From Flavobacterium sp. (GTDB lineage: Bacteria > Bacteroidota > Bacteroidia > Flavobacteriales > Flavobacteriaceae), in assembly GCF_030146175.1 (NCBI RefSeq), contig NZ_JASLCE010000013.1:3843-67842 (forward strand): a stretch of DNA of 64,000 nt, read 5' to 3'. Position numbers and translations under genes: made by a program. Under the pieces are notes generated by a model, which saw nothing but the letters and a program-made list of their open reading frames with translations, searched no databases and was not told where the DNA came from. Of this stretch, positions 8,355 through 18,368 are shown piece after piece. How positions within the stretch are numbered: position 1 is the first letter of the stretch; every line of letters starts with the position of its first letter.

Positions 8355-11300
8355 ATGAAAACACATTTACACAAGACAATTGGCAATGCCGGTCTTCTGT
8401 TTACGGCCTTAATGGCCTCGACAGTGATGTGGGGTCAGGTTACCTTACCGGGAACTTCGCCTTACTCAGAAAATTTCAACACCACACCAGGTGCAACCGG
8501 AACTACGTATCCTACTGGATGGACTTCGTATAACGGTACGGCTGTGGACAATGCCATGACAGTGGGTAATGCCACTTCTAATGGAGGTGCTAACTACAAC
8601 TACGGATCAAAAATTGGTATCCTTGGTTCTGGAAGTGCTTTTGTACCGGGATCAATTGTATTGCGACTAACCAATACAACCGGTAAATCGAATTTAAAAA
8701 TTTCGTATGATGTAATCAAAATCAGAGAGCAAGCCCGTAGCAACTCTTTCGATCTTGAAATCAGTACGACCTCAGCTACCAGCGGATTTACAGCTGTAAG
8801 CGGAGGAGCTTATGCATCCGGTACACTTGCAGAAGGTACTGTAACCAATTACACGAACATTGATCTTTCTGCCATCGACAATAACTCCGGAAACGTATGG
8901 ATCCGTTGGAAATACGATGAAATCAGCGGATCAGGTAGTCGTGATGGTATTGCTTTAGACAATGTAGTGGTATCATGGGCTGATGCTCCAACAGTAACTA
9001 CTGTAGCTGCTTCAGCAATTACAGCGTCTTCAGCTACACTTAACGGTACGCTTAACGCCAATGGAACAACATCTTCTGCTTCTTTTAACTGGGGAACTTC
9101 TTCAGCTTACGGAAACAGTATTGCAGCTACTCCATCATCTGTAAGTGGAACTACTGCAATTGGAATCAGTGCTGTATTAAACACTTTATTACCGAATACG
9201 CAGTATTTCTTCAGAGCTGTTGGAACAGCTGGAAGTGCTGTTTCTAACGGAGCAGGTGCTAACTTCTATACTGCTGCCAATGTTCCGGGAATTTTAACAG
9301 TGAACAATCCTGGAATTTACACTTTGGATATCACGGTAAATGCTACAACACAAAACAACAACCCTGCAGTTACTACCTATGCAATCCGTGAAATCAACGG
9401 AAGTTATGTACAGGCTAACGGTACTTTAGGTGTGAATCCAGTTTGGAGAACCGCTGCTCAATGGGGAACTATTACAGTAACAGGTCTTGCCGACAATACC
9501 GCTTATACTTTTGGTGTGAAAGCCAGAAATCAGGCTACTCCGGCAGTAGAAACTATTTTTAGTGCCGATGTTACTGCCAGTACTTTAGTAAATACTTTAC
9601 CGACATTAACCGTTGGTACGATCCGTACGTTTGGAGAAGTTTGTGTGAATCAGTTCTCAGAAGTACGTAACTTTATCGTAGAAGGAATCAACATGACTAC
9701 AGCTCCGCTAGTAGTAGGTCCTTTAGCCGGATATGAGTTTTCAGAAACGGCAACAGGTCCTTTTTCTGCTACTTTATCTATCGCTCAGGCAGGTGGTACA
9801 CTTAATCAGACCGTATACATCCGTTTTGCTCCAACTACTACCGGTGCACACAACGGAAACATTGCTATCGTTGGTGGTGATGCTCCGGCTGTTGCTATTG
9901 CAGCTAGTGGAACAGGAATCAACACGCAATCGTCTATCACTACAATCGAAGCAGGTGCTTTATCTGCTGCTACTGCCAAAGTTACATCTGAAGTAAGTGC
10001 TGAAGGATGTTCGACAGTAACAGAAAGAGGAATTGTTTACAGTACATCGGCTAACCCGGTAATCGGTGGAACCAATGTAATCAAGGTTACAGATGCCGGA
10101 ACCGGTATCGGAAATTATGTTACCAGCTTATCGGGTTTAATTGGAGGTACAGTGTACTATACAAAAGGATACAGTGTTAATAACGGTGGAACTACCTACG
10201 GTCAGGAATTGACTTTCACTACAGCTCCGGTTATTGCTCCTGTTGCTACAGATGCAACTAACGTAACACACAATAGTTTTACTGCCAACTGGGACGCATC
10301 AGAAGGTGCAGCCAGCTACCGTCTTGACGTGAGTGAATCGGCTACTTTTGGTACTTCATCTCCGGCTACTGAACTTTTCTTCTCAGAATATGTAGAAGGT
10401 ACATCAACTAACAAATATGTGGAAATCTATAACGGAACCGGTGCTGCTGTAAACTTATCAGACTACCGTGTACGTTTATATTCAAACGGAAGTACCAGTG
10501 CTTCAGGTTCTGCCAACGACGTACAATTATCCGGTACTTTAGCAAACGGAAGTACTATCGTTTTACGTAATTCAGGTGCTTCTATCTACTCAGGTGCAGC
10601 TACAGTGGTGGCTTCTGTTAACTTCAACGGTAATGATGCCGTAGCCCTTTACAAAGTTTCAACAAACGCTAACGTAGACATCATCGGAAGAATCGGACAA
10701 GATCCGGGAGCTGCCTGGACTAGTGGTTCATTAAGCACTCTTGATCAAACTTTAGTTCGTAAAGCATTTGTTACTTCTGGTGTAACGGTAAATCCAACTT
10801 CTGGATTCCCTACATTGGCTACAGAATGGGATGCTTTACCATTAAACGATGTGTCTAACTTAGGTACACACACTTTCGCGGGTATTGCTCCTTCATTTGT
10901 TGCTGGTTATGAAAACTTAACCGTAAACGCTACACAACAAAACGTAACAGGTTTAACTCCTGAAAAACACTACTACTACCGTGTAAGAGCTGTTGCCGGA
11001 AACACAAGTGACAACTCAAACATTATCGAAGTAGTTACTATCGTAAATACACAACCTACATTCACGGTAACAGCATTGACTAACTTCGGTGAAGTTTGTA
11101 TTAACGCTGTAAGTACTGTACAAAACTTTACTTTATCCGGAATCAACCTTACTACTGATGCTATCGAAGTAGGACCAGCTGCTGGTTTCACTTTTGCAAC
11201 TGATGCTGCGGGACCATTTACATCGACTCTTTCATTAACACAAGCCGGAGGAACCTATTCTCAGGTTATCTATGTACGTTTTGAGCCTACAACTGTAGCT

Positions 11301-12770
11301 GCTTATAACGAAAACGTAACTATCGCTGGTGCTGGTACAGAAATCATCGTTGCTGCTGCCGGTACAGGTGTAAACAAAGTTGCTACTGTAGCTACTACAG
11401 CTACTGAGGTATTATCTGCTTATGCTGCCAAAGTATCTGCTGAGGTAACCAACGAAGGATGTTCAACTGTAATCGAAAGAGGTATTGTTTTCAGTACATT
11501 ACCTTCACCTGAAATCGGAGGAACTGATGTTGTAGCCAGAGCTGATGACGGAACTGGAATTGGAGCCTATACAGTTAACATTTCCGATTTATACGGACAA
11601 ACAGTATACTATACAAGAGCATATAGCGTAAACGCTGCTGGTGTAAGCTACGGTCAGGAATTGACTTTCACTACGGCTCCGGTACCGGCTCCTATTGCTA
11701 CTGAGGCTACTGCTGTTACAGGAACTAGCTTTACAGCAAACTGGGATGAAGTTTTCGGTGCTGAAAGCTATCGTATTGACGTGAGTGAATCAGCTACATT
11801 TGGTTCTACTGCTCTTGCTACTGACTTATTCTTCTCCGAATATGTGGAAGGAACTTCTACAAACAAATATTTAGAAATCTATAACGGAACCGGTGCTGCT
11901 GTTAACTTATCAGACTACCGCGTACGTTTATATTCAAACGGAAGTACTAGTGCTTCAGGTTCTGCAAACGACGTACAATTATCCGGTACTTTAGCTAGCG
12001 GAAGTACAGTTGTAATCCGTAACTCAGGTGCTTCTATCTATTCTGGTACTGCTACTGTAGTTGCTTCGGTTAACTTTAACGGTAACGATGCTGTAGCGCT
12101 TTACAAAATTTCAACAAACGCTAACGTAGATATCATCGGAAGAATCGGTGAAGATCCGGGAGTGGCTTGGACAAGTGGTTCTTTAACTACACTTGACAAA
12201 ACTTTAGTTCGTAAAGCTTCTGTAATTTCGGGAGTATCGGTAAATCCAACTTCAGGATTCCCTACATTGGCTACAGAATGGGATGTATTACCAGTAAATG
12301 ATGTAACCAACTTAGGTACACATACTTTCTCTGGTTCAATTCCATCATTCTTACCAGGATATGAGAACGTAACTTCTTTTGGAGTTAGCTTACCGGTATC
12401 TGGATTAGTACCAAACAAAACGTACTACTACAGAGTAAGAGCAGTAGCTGGTAATACAAGTGGTAACTCAAACATCATCGATGTTACAACTGTTGAAACT
12501 GTAGCTAAAGCAGCTCAAAACCTTACTTTTGGTCAACCGGTTAATGCGATCACTATGTACAAACAAAACAATGTGATCAACGTTGTATCTTCTACAGATG
12601 CAATCCAGTCAGTAACTATTTTTGACCTATCTGGTAAAGTATTGTTCAACAACGATAACTTCAATGCTCAGGCAATTGCTATCGACAAATTAAACAACAA
12701 TAACCAGGTGATCATCGTAAGAACTGTAACGGTTAACAATGAAGTGAAAACGCAGAAAATGCTTTTCTAA
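8355..12770 (+). CDS. Large modular T9SS-type surface protein with FN3 and lamin-tail domains
   Basis: 1471 aa. Signal peptide ~1-28 (ends TVMWGQ). Residues ~30-210 form a beta-rich N-terminal domain, then FN3-like segments. Residues ~412-895 and ~897-1381 are two copies of a ~484-aa unit: a choice-of-anchor-like domain (TFGEVCVNQFS / NFGEVCINAVS), a domain with CSTV.ERGIV(Y/F)ST, and an FN3 domain. The FN3 is interrupted after SYRLDVSESATFG by a lamin-tail domain (LFFSEYVEGTSTNKY, ~673-835 and ~1157-1320) and resumes at AGYENLTV...YYYRVRAVAGNTS. The last ~85 residues (VTIFDLSGKVLFN ... KTQKMLF) resemble a T9SS type A sorting domain, though the usual N-P strand is weak. Probably exported to the cell surface or secreted; function unknown. 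Confidence 0.85.
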   Translation: MKTHLHKTIGNAGLLFTALMASTVMWGQVTLPGTSPYSENFNTTPGATGTTYPTGWTSYNGTAVDNAMTVGNATSNGGANYNYGSKIGILGSGSAFVPGSIVLRLTNTTGKSNLKISYDVIKIREQARSNSFDLEISTTSATSGFTAVSGGAYASGTLAEGTVTNYTNIDLSAIDNNSGNVWIRWKYDEISGSGSRDGIALDNVVVSWADAPTVTTVAASAITASSATLNGTLNANGTTSSASFNWGTSSAYGNSIAATPSSVSGTTAIGISAVLNTLLPNTQYFFRAVGTAGSAVSNGAGANFYTAANVPGILTVNNPGIYTLDITVNATTQNNNPAVTTYAIREINGSYVQANGTLGVNPVWRTAAQWGTITVTGLADNTAYTFGVKARNQATPAVETIFSADVTASTLVNTLPTLTVGTIRTFGEVCVNQFSEVRNFIVEGINMTTAPLVVGPLAGYEFSETATGPFSATLSIAQAGGTLNQTVYIRFAPTTTGAHNGNIAIVGGDAPAVAIAASGTGINTQSSITTIEAGALSAATAKVTSEVSAEGCSTVTERGIVYSTSANPVIGGTNVIKVTDAGTGIGNYVTSLSGLIGGTVYYTKGYSVNNGGTTYGQELTFTTAPVIAPVATDATNVTHNSFTANWDASEGAASYRLDVSESATFGTSSPATELFFSEYVEGTSTNKYVEIYNGTGAAVNLSDYRVRLYSNGSTSASGSANDVQLSGTLANGSTIVLRNSGASIYSGAATVVASVNFNGNDAVALYKVSTNANVDIIGRIGQDPGAAWTSGSLSTLDQTLVRKAFVTSGVTVNPTSGFPTLATEWDALPLNDVSNLGTHTFAGIAPSFVAGYENLTVNATQQNVTGLTPEKHYYYRVRAVAGNTSDNSNIIEVVTIVNTQPTFTVTALTNFGEVCINAVSTVQNFTLSGINLTTDAIEVGPAAGFTFATDAAGPFTSTLSLTQAGGTYSQVIYVRFEPTTVAAYNENVTIAGAGTEIIVAAAGTGVNKVATVATTATEVLSAYAAKVSAEVTNEGCSTVIERGIVFSTLPSPEIGGTDVVARADDGTGIGAYTVNISDLYGQTVYYTRAYSVNAAGVSYGQELTFTTAPVPAPIATEATAVTGTSFTANWDEVFGAESYRIDVSESATFGSTALATDLFFSEYVEGTSTNKYLEIYNGTGAAVNLSDYRVRLYSNGSTSASGSANDVQLSGTLASGSTVVIRNSGASIYSGTATVVASVNFNGNDAVALYKISTNANVDIIGRIGEDPGVAWTSGSLTTLDKTLVRKASVISGVSVNPTSGFPTLATEWDVLPVNDVTNLGTHTFSGSIPSFLPGYENVTSFGVSLPVSGLVPNKTYYYRVRAVAGNTSGNSNIIDVTTVETVAKAAQNLTFGQPVNAITMYKQNNVINVVSSTDAIQSVTIFDLSGKVLFNNDNFNAQAIAIDKLNNNNQVIIVRTVTVNNEVKTQKMLF

Positions 12771-12789
12771 TTTCAAATAAACAAATATG

Positions 12790-12822
12790 AAAAAGGGGCT
12801 GTCTTTCGGGATGGCCCTTTTT
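12790..12822 (+). terminator. Intrinsic terminator of the surface-protein gene
   Basis: AAAAAGGGGC ... GCCCTTTTT stem with TTTCGG near the loop, about 20 bp after the stop codon. Confidence 0.75.
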
Positions 12823-12910
12823 GCTATTAGTAAAATCGTGATTATCTCAAAGCTGACTTAGCTTAAAACAATAAAATTTTCTTTTTTCCAGATTTTCAAT
12901 GAGAATATCG

Positions 12911-14560
12911 TTACAATACAGCGGGAATACTCCTTCCCGGATAAGCATAAAGCACACTGACTGAATGAATTTCGTGAGGGCCAACCATTAATTTTCCACT
13001 ACTTGAAACACTTATAGGTACATCCCACCATAACACTATATCTTTATCATCTGATTCTGTCAAATAAATACTTTCAATAATCCCTGTTTCTACATTGTAT
13101 TTGCATCCCCAAAAGGTACGTATATGATGAGGTGTAACAGTAGTTATCGAACAAACTCCTCTTTCTTGAAACCCTTTTATGATAAACTCCGAAAACGCTT
13201 TTACGTTATTGGGATATTTCTCTTCAAAAAAAGAATGATCAAAAAAATGATCTATATTTGGAAATATTTCAGGAAAATACTTCGGAAAATACCAAATCAT
13301 CCCTCTTAATTCCATATTTCCCTGATTAGGAAAATGAGAAGCAAACGTTTCAAAAACGGCCAATTGCCGGAAATTAGCATGCTCTCTACCCGGAGTAAAA
13401 CCATTTGGAGCTCCAACAGGAAGTACATTCCCATCGGCTATATAACGATCCTGCCACCATTGAATCATATTACTACTGGTAGCCGCCCAACAAAGCTTGG
13501 AGTCCTGAGAAAATCCTTCCTGCCCTCTCGACTTATTCTGATCATACCACCCTGTATCCAAACTAACGCCTTCGGCAAAAAGCGTTCCCGGTTCATGAGG
13601 AACATGAGTAAGCAAAGGAACTTCTACCAGAATTACCGCCGTTTCCCATTCCGTTACCTGAATTCTAAAATCAATAGCCTTTTTGATCGTTTTTACCGGT
13701 TTAATTTTTAATAAAAATCTCTTATTCCGTACCACACTTTCGGAATTTTCGATCGTGATTATTTTTGCTTTTCCAAGATTGGGGTCGTTTGGTGTAATAT
13801 ATATTTTAATCTGCTGGCTCTGATAAAAGTAGGCTATATTTTCAGGCGTATTTACCGCTGTCAATTTCGAACTGTAATCGGTCTTTCCCTGTGCTGGTAG
13901 TGCTGTAACAGTATTGCTAAACAGAGCACCTTCCTGTATTTGTAATCCTTCCATTTCAATCCGGTAACTATTATTATAAACAGTACCCGCTGCTGCATTT
14001 TCTTCTACTTCTACATATAGTGCAGACGGTACTCTTTGCAACGACGCCTCAATTACAATCGGAGAAGCATCTCCGGATAAAACCGGAAGCGCACTGGTAC
14101 ACATCGGAAAACCATCACTTATAAAATCTTCCGGACGACGTGTACTTTTCAATTGAAGTAATTCTGCCTCTGTTATCGGATCGTTAGAGAAAGTCATATT
14201 AGCCACTAAATAGGCTTTTAAACCCTCTCGTATTTCACTTTCCGGAATCGCAACGGTTATTTTTTCATTTTTAATTTCATGATGGCGTTCTTCCTGAACT
14301 AATTCTTCTCCGTTATTATGGAAAAGAAATAAACTATGCTGTTTTATAGCATTTTCCTGTTCTGTTGGATTGGCGTCTGAACTTTCGTTAAAATCACTCA
14401 GACTGATTTTAAATTCCAAAGACTTCATTCCGTTTGCCGGATCAGCAGTAAAAACATCTCGCTCTTCAGAACAGGAAACAGACGTAAAAACAAAAAGAAT
14501 TATAATTAGAATACTTATTGTCGACTTAACCGACGATACAAAATACTTATTCATACTCAT
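12911..14560 (-). CDS. IdeS/Mac-like (peptidase C66) cysteine protease lipoprotein with FimB/Mfa2-like N-terminal region
   Basis: 549 aa. Lipoprotein signal ending FVFTSVSC (Cys30). Residues ~45-310 look like a FimB/Mfa2-type fimbrillin or anchor fold (FKISLSDF, HSLFLFHNNGEE, LKAYLVANM, RVPSALYVEV). Residues ~335-545 resemble streptococcal IdeS: GWYDQNK (Lys343, aligning with the oxyanion Lys84), KLCWAATSSNMIQWWQD (Cys357, nucleophile), HHIRTFWGCKYN (His479, catalytic), and IYLTESDDKD where IdeS has IYVTDSDS. The second IdeS Asp aligns with Asp504 but the first (Asp284) is replaced by Glu502. IdeS cleaves IgG; that substrate cannot be assumed here. Monocistronic, with a -7 motif at 14651. Confidence 0.78.
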   Translation of the reverse strand: MSMNKYFVSSVKSTISILIIILFVFTSVSCSEERDVFTADPANGMKSLEFKISLSDFNESSDANPTEQENAIKQHSLFLFHNNGEELVQEERHHEIKNEKITVAIPESEIREGLKAYLVANMTFSNDPITEAELLQLKSTRRPEDFISDGFPMCTSALPVLSGDASPIVIEASLQRVPSALYVEVEENAAAGTVYNNSYRIEMEGLQIQEGALFSNTVTALPAQGKTDYSSKLTAVNTPENIAYFYQSQQIKIYITPNDPNLGKAKIITIENSESVVRNKRFLLKIKPVKTIKKAIDFRIQVTEWETAVILVEVPLLTHVPHEPGTLFAEGVSLDTGWYDQNKSRGQEGFSQDSKLCWAATSSNMIQWWQDRYIADGNVLPVGAPNGFTPGREHANFRQLAVFETFASHFPNQGNMELRGMIWYFPKYFPEIFPNIDHFFDHSFFEEKYPNNVKAFSEFIIKGFQERGVCSITTVTPHHIRTFWGCKYNVETGIIESIYLTESDDKDIVLWWDVPISVSSSGKLMVGPHEIHSVSVLYAYPGRSIPAVL

Positions 14561-14650
14561 TTATATTAATATTTATCGTTAGTCTTTTGGAATTCTACGA
14601 TTAAATTGAGGATACAGAACAATATTTTGGCACATCATAACTGATTATTA

Positions 14651-14658
14651 CAAAGTTA
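14651..14658 (-). promoter_or_regulatory. -7 promoter element TAACTTTG (minus strand)
   Basis: Plus-strand CAAAGTTA, about 90 bp upstream of the IdeS-like lipoprotein start. No clear -33 TTG. Confidence 0.4.
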
Positions 14659-14839
14659 ATTTATACCACCTTAAATTCAGGTAAGCCTAACCGAGTCAAT
14701 TACAACCTTTCAACAGACATTAATTTAAAACGGTTTACCCTCCTGTTTCTATCCTGTCTACTTTACATTCAAAACCTAACAATTATCATGTTTTATCCGC
14801 GAATAGGTTCATTATTTTGTAGAAATCTATTAGAACCAT

Positions 14840-16093
14840 ATGAATTACTGGAAAAAAGTAACCGCAGCAGAACGTCAGCTCCGCATCCGGGAAGCGCTGG
14901 CAGAAAATGTTAACTTTTCAAAAGATGCCTCCTTAGGCTATCCCGCCTCCAAACTGGATGGCAAAGTCTTTTATGAAGAAGCTCCCTTTTTAAAAGAGGC
15001 TCCGATGCTACAATCGTTTGTAGCCAATCCAAACCATATTGGTTGTCATACATTTGGCACTTCCGAAAAGGCCTTTAAAGGGACGCAGGAAATCGAACGT
15101 GAAGTACTCAATATGATCGCAGTGGATATCTTCCATATGGAACCTGAAAACTTCGACGGTTATATCGCTCCCGGCGGTACCGAAGCCAATATACAGGCAC
15201 TGTGGATTTACCGGAATTATTTTAGCAATACTTTCGGAGCACATCCTGATGAAATTGCAATTCTGGCTTCCGAAGACACCCACTATTCCATTCCGAAAGG
15301 AGCCAATCTGTTACTGATCGACTGGTTAAAAGTTCCGGTAGATTTTGGAAATCGTTCCATCACAGCAGAAACACTGGAAACAATATTGATCAAAGCCAAA
15401 GAAAATGGTAAAAAATACTTTATCGTAGTAGCCAATATGGGTACCACCATGTTTGGTTCGGTAGACAATCCCGACCTGTATACGTCTTTGCTTGAAAAAC
15501 ACCAGCTCGACTATAAATTACATGTCGATGCTGCCTATGGCGGTTTTGTTTATCCGTTTAGCAATGCTTCTTCGGTTCTTGATTTCCAGAATCCAAAAAT
15601 CAGTTCCATTACCATTGACGCACATAAAATGCTACAGGCGCCTTATGGAACCGGTATTTTTATCTGTCGTAAAGGACTTATCGAAAACGTACTCACCAAA
15701 GAAGCCGAATATGTGGAAGGTCTAGATCTGACACTCTGTGGAAGTCGTTCCGGAGCAAATGCCGTAGCCGTATGGCTGATTCTGACAACCTATGGTGCAC
15801 ACGGATGGTTTGAAAAAGTTTCTGTTCTACAAATGCGTACCAACTGGTTATGTCAGCAACTCGATCTATTGAAAATCCCATATTTCAGGGAACCGTTTAT
15901 GAATATCGTAACCGTTCGGGCTTCCTTTGTCCCGGAACAAGTTGCCGAGCGCTTTAATCTGGTACCACAAAAACACGACGCAACCAACCAATGGTATAAA
16001 ATTGTCGTAATGGATCATGTTGAAATCGAGCATCTGACCGCATTTGTCACCGCCTTACAAAATGTCGCCATCACCTCCGAAACATCCGTTTAA
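14840..16093 (+). CDS. PLP-dependent decarboxylase (group II amino-acid decarboxylase family)
   Basis: A 417-aa fold-type I PLP enzyme. GYIAPGGTEANIQALW binds the cofactor phosphate. HVDAAYGGFVYPF contains the Asp that contacts the pyridine nitrogen (Asp230). SITIDAHKMLQAPYGTGIF gives the Schiff-base lysine (Lys263) preceded by His262, as in glutamate, aromatic and histidine decarboxylases. The substrate amino acid cannot be read from the sequence. At 417 aa it lacks the long N-terminal extension of the aromatic enzymes. Single gene, divergent from the IdeS-like lipoprotein, closed by a perfect hairpin. Confidence 0.85.
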   Translation: MNYWKKVTAAERQLRIREALAENVNFSKDASLGYPASKLDGKVFYEEAPFLKEAPMLQSFVANPNHIGCHTFGTSEKAFKGTQEIEREVLNMIAVDIFHMEPENFDGYIAPGGTEANIQALWIYRNYFSNTFGAHPDEIAILASEDTHYSIPKGANLLLIDWLKVPVDFGNRSITAETLETILIKAKENGKKYFIVVANMGTTMFGSVDNPDLYTSLLEKHQLDYKLHVDAAYGGFVYPFSNASSVLDFQNPKISSITIDAHKMLQAPYGTGIFICRKGLIENVLTKEAEYVEGLDLTLCGSRSGANAVAVWLILTTYGAHGWFEKVSVLQMRTNWLCQQLDLLKIPYFREPFMNIVTVRASFVPEQVAERFNLVPQKHDATNQWYKIVVMDHVEIEHLTAFVTALQNVAITSETSV

Positions 16094-16117
16094 ATCAGGA
16101 ACGAAACATTTTTAAAT

Positions 16118-16148
16118 AACAAAGCGCAACTAAAAGTTGCGCTTTGTT
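16118..16148. terminator. Bidirectional terminator hairpin
   Basis: Perfect 14-bp stem AACAAAGCGCAACT / AGTTGCGCTTTGTT with a 3-nt loop, between the convergent decarboxylase and PepSY-reductase genes. Confidence 0.8.
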
Positions 16149-16161
16149 AAATTGCGGAAAT

Positions 16162-18357
16162 TTAATAACAATCCGTCAGTATTTGATTATGGGATTGATA
16201 ATAATGTAACTCCATACCATTATGCTCCTTACAAATTGTTTCCAATAAAGTCGTTACATTTTGCTGCATTGCCAATGATCCACAAATCATGATCACACCG
16301 CCCGATTGTAGCGTTTCGGCAATAAAAACCGCATCCCGTGCCAGTAAATCCTTGACATATTGTTTTGCGCCTTCGCGTGAATAGGCAATATGCAATTGTT
16401 TTAATTTTTGTGAGGTCAAACAGGCTTCAATACCGTCCCGATATAAGGCAAACGAAGCTTCTCCCCTAAAACCGCAATATAAATAACAATTCGCCCCTTT
16501 ATTTTCGTCCAGCATTCCTAAAAAGGGTGCAATACCGGTTCCGTTGGAAATCATAATCACGTTTTGGGCTTTTTTCGGAAAATGGAAATGCTCATTACCT
16601 ACAATTCGGGCTTGTAGTGTATCACCTGGTTTTAATGCATACAGATAAGACGACCCCAAACCTCCGGGATATAACTTGACACTCAACTGTACCATATGGT
16701 CCACTTTTCCAATCGAATATTGACGTTCCCGGTGATCGTTAGCCGGATAAATCGCCAATAAATCCCCGGATGTAAATGGCAACTTGCGTTGTGGCGCTAT
16801 CTGAATCAGAAAGGCACCGTCGGTATGCGCCAGTTCGGTTTTCGAAACAACGGTAAACGCTTTTAATCCCTTTGGTTTTCCCTGAAAAGCAATCATCGAT
16901 TCGGAAAAAGGAATTTCGACTTTTTGCGACCAAAGGTTCGCCCAGCGTTGGAAATCATCCGGAGATTTATCATTAACCGTATGAATATCCAGAAATGGTA
17001 TTGCCCATGTTTGTTGCTCCAGTATATTGTGAACCTCAAAAGCAAACTTACAGAAATCCGGGTAGGATTTGGATCCGAAGCCTAAAACCGAAAAGTGAAC
17101 CGGTTGCTGTTGTGGCTGTTTTTCCAATAATGTACGGAATTTTGCCGCATTTGTCGGCGCATCACCCAAACCATAAGTAGCCGTTAACAGGATGAGGTGT
17201 TCTGCTTTCGGGAAAACTGTATATGCATTCAGTTCCGTAATAAAGGACTTCTCTCCTTGTTTTAGCAACTGTTCGTGAACGGCATTCGCAAAACGAAATG
17301 TTGTCCCGTTTTCCGATCCGACCAAAATAATAAAACGGCTTTCGTCGCTTTTAAATTTATTTCGAACACGATTTCCGCGTCTTTTAAATGTGATTGCAAA
17401 ACCGGAATAAATAAAAAATAGAATATTCGCAGCAGCTATCGCCAGAACAATCGCCCAAACAGCACTCGAACGCCCGGTATGCAACGTCAGACTCAGATTG
17501 GACAAAAGTGTGGTTTGTGAATACGGTATTTCGCTTAGGATATCACCGGTTATCTGATTCACGACCAATTCCCGGTCTTTCAGTTTAAACGTATAATAAT
17601 CTTCTACGTCTTCGGAAAACGGAAATTCAATGGATTGTACTTCGGATAAAGGTAAATGCTGAAATACTTTAAAATCGGATAACTTTTGAGCCGGCTCCGA
17701 ACGGATGGCATCAAAATCGATAGCGTGCGTTATCTTTTTTTCCGGTCCTAGCAATTCAAAGCGCACTAACGACAGATAGGTTCCGGTAATTGTAATGATC
17801 AAAATCGGAATTAATGCCAGTCGTCCCAATAATACATGGTAATACTGCGCGAAGTTTTCTTTAACGATCCGGGTAAAAAAACGTTTCAAACCACGTTGCC
17901 GCTGAATCACTAAAACCGTTCCGGTACTCGCGATCAGTAACAATAAAAAGGCGGTTATCCCTATAAAAACCCTTCCGGTTTCATGTAAAAAAAGCGAGCG
18001 GTGCAATGTGGTTACCCATCGAAAAAATTCATTTTCTTTAGGTACCACTCCGAGTGATTTCCCTGTTTTCGGATCTACGTAAACCGTTGCGTCCTTACCA
18101 TCGGCATCAATCACTTTGGCTATTACAAACTGGTTGGCATCAATCGTTACATCGGTAATTTCGTCGTATTCCTTTTTGAGTACCGGTAGCATTTCAGCCA
18201 CCGTAATTTGGTTGAAGTCGGCTGCGCGATAGGGTTGTGTTTTTTGCAGAACGGGTTCAAAAGCAAGCACAATTCCCGTTACGGAAGCGAGGGCTATAAA
18301 GAGAAAAGAAGATACAGCCAATGCTAGATGGCTGTATCTCCATAATGAGATTGTCAT
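16162..18357 (-). CDS. PepSY-TM / flavodoxin / FAD-NADP reductase fusion (putative ferric or sulfite-type flavoreductase)
   Basis: 731 aa. N-terminal PepSY-associated region with TM helices at ~8-32, 130-150, 178-198 and 300-322 and periplasmic PepSY segments between. A cytoplasmic flavodoxin domain follows (FIILVGSENGTTFRFANAV, ~342-480). Then comes an FNR/CPR-type reductase with the FAD motif RERQYSIG (~555) and NADP motif MISNGTGIAPFLGM (~600). The layout predicts electron flow from NADPH through FAD and FMN to the membrane or periplasm, as in ferric-siderophore reductases linked to TonB-dependent uptake. It is the last gene of a likely Fur-controlled operon, 11 bp after the DUF2271 gene. 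Confidence 0.88.
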   Translation of the reverse strand: MTISLWRYSHLALAVSSFLFIALASVTGIVLAFEPVLQKTQPYRAADFNQITVAEMLPVLKKEYDEITDVTIDANQFVIAKVIDADGKDATVYVDPKTGKSLGVVPKENEFFRWVTTLHRSLFLHETGRVFIGITAFLLLLIASTGTVLVIQRQRGLKRFFTRIVKENFAQYYHVLLGRLALIPILIITITGTYLSLVRFELLGPEKKITHAIDFDAIRSEPAQKLSDFKVFQHLPLSEVQSIEFPFSEDVEDYYTFKLKDRELVVNQITGDILSEIPYSQTTLLSNLSLTLHTGRSSAVWAIVLAIAAANILFFIYSGFAITFKRRGNRVRNKFKSDESRFIILVGSENGTTFRFANAVHEQLLKQGEKSFITELNAYTVFPKAEHLILLTATYGLGDAPTNAAKFRTLLEKQPQQQPVHFSVLGFGSKSYPDFCKFAFEVHNILEQQTWAIPFLDIHTVNDKSPDDFQRWANLWSQKVEIPFSESMIAFQGKPKGLKAFTVVSKTELAHTDGAFLIQIAPQRKLPFTSGDLLAIYPANDHRERQYSIGKVDHMVQLSVKLYPGGLGSSYLYALKPGDTLQARIVGNEHFHFPKKAQNVIMISNGTGIAPFLGMLDENKGANCYLYCGFRGEASFALYRDGIEACLTSQKLKQLHIAYSREGAKQYVKDLLARDAVFIAETLQSGGVIMICGSLAMQQNVTTLLETICKEHNGMELHYYQSHNQILTDCY

Positions 18358-18368
18358 ATTTCCAATTG

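Noticed and set aside
9733..9996. 87-codon plus-strand ORF inside the large surface-protein gene
   Set aside because: Leucine-rich frame shadow produced by the repetitive Thr/Ala codons of the real gene.
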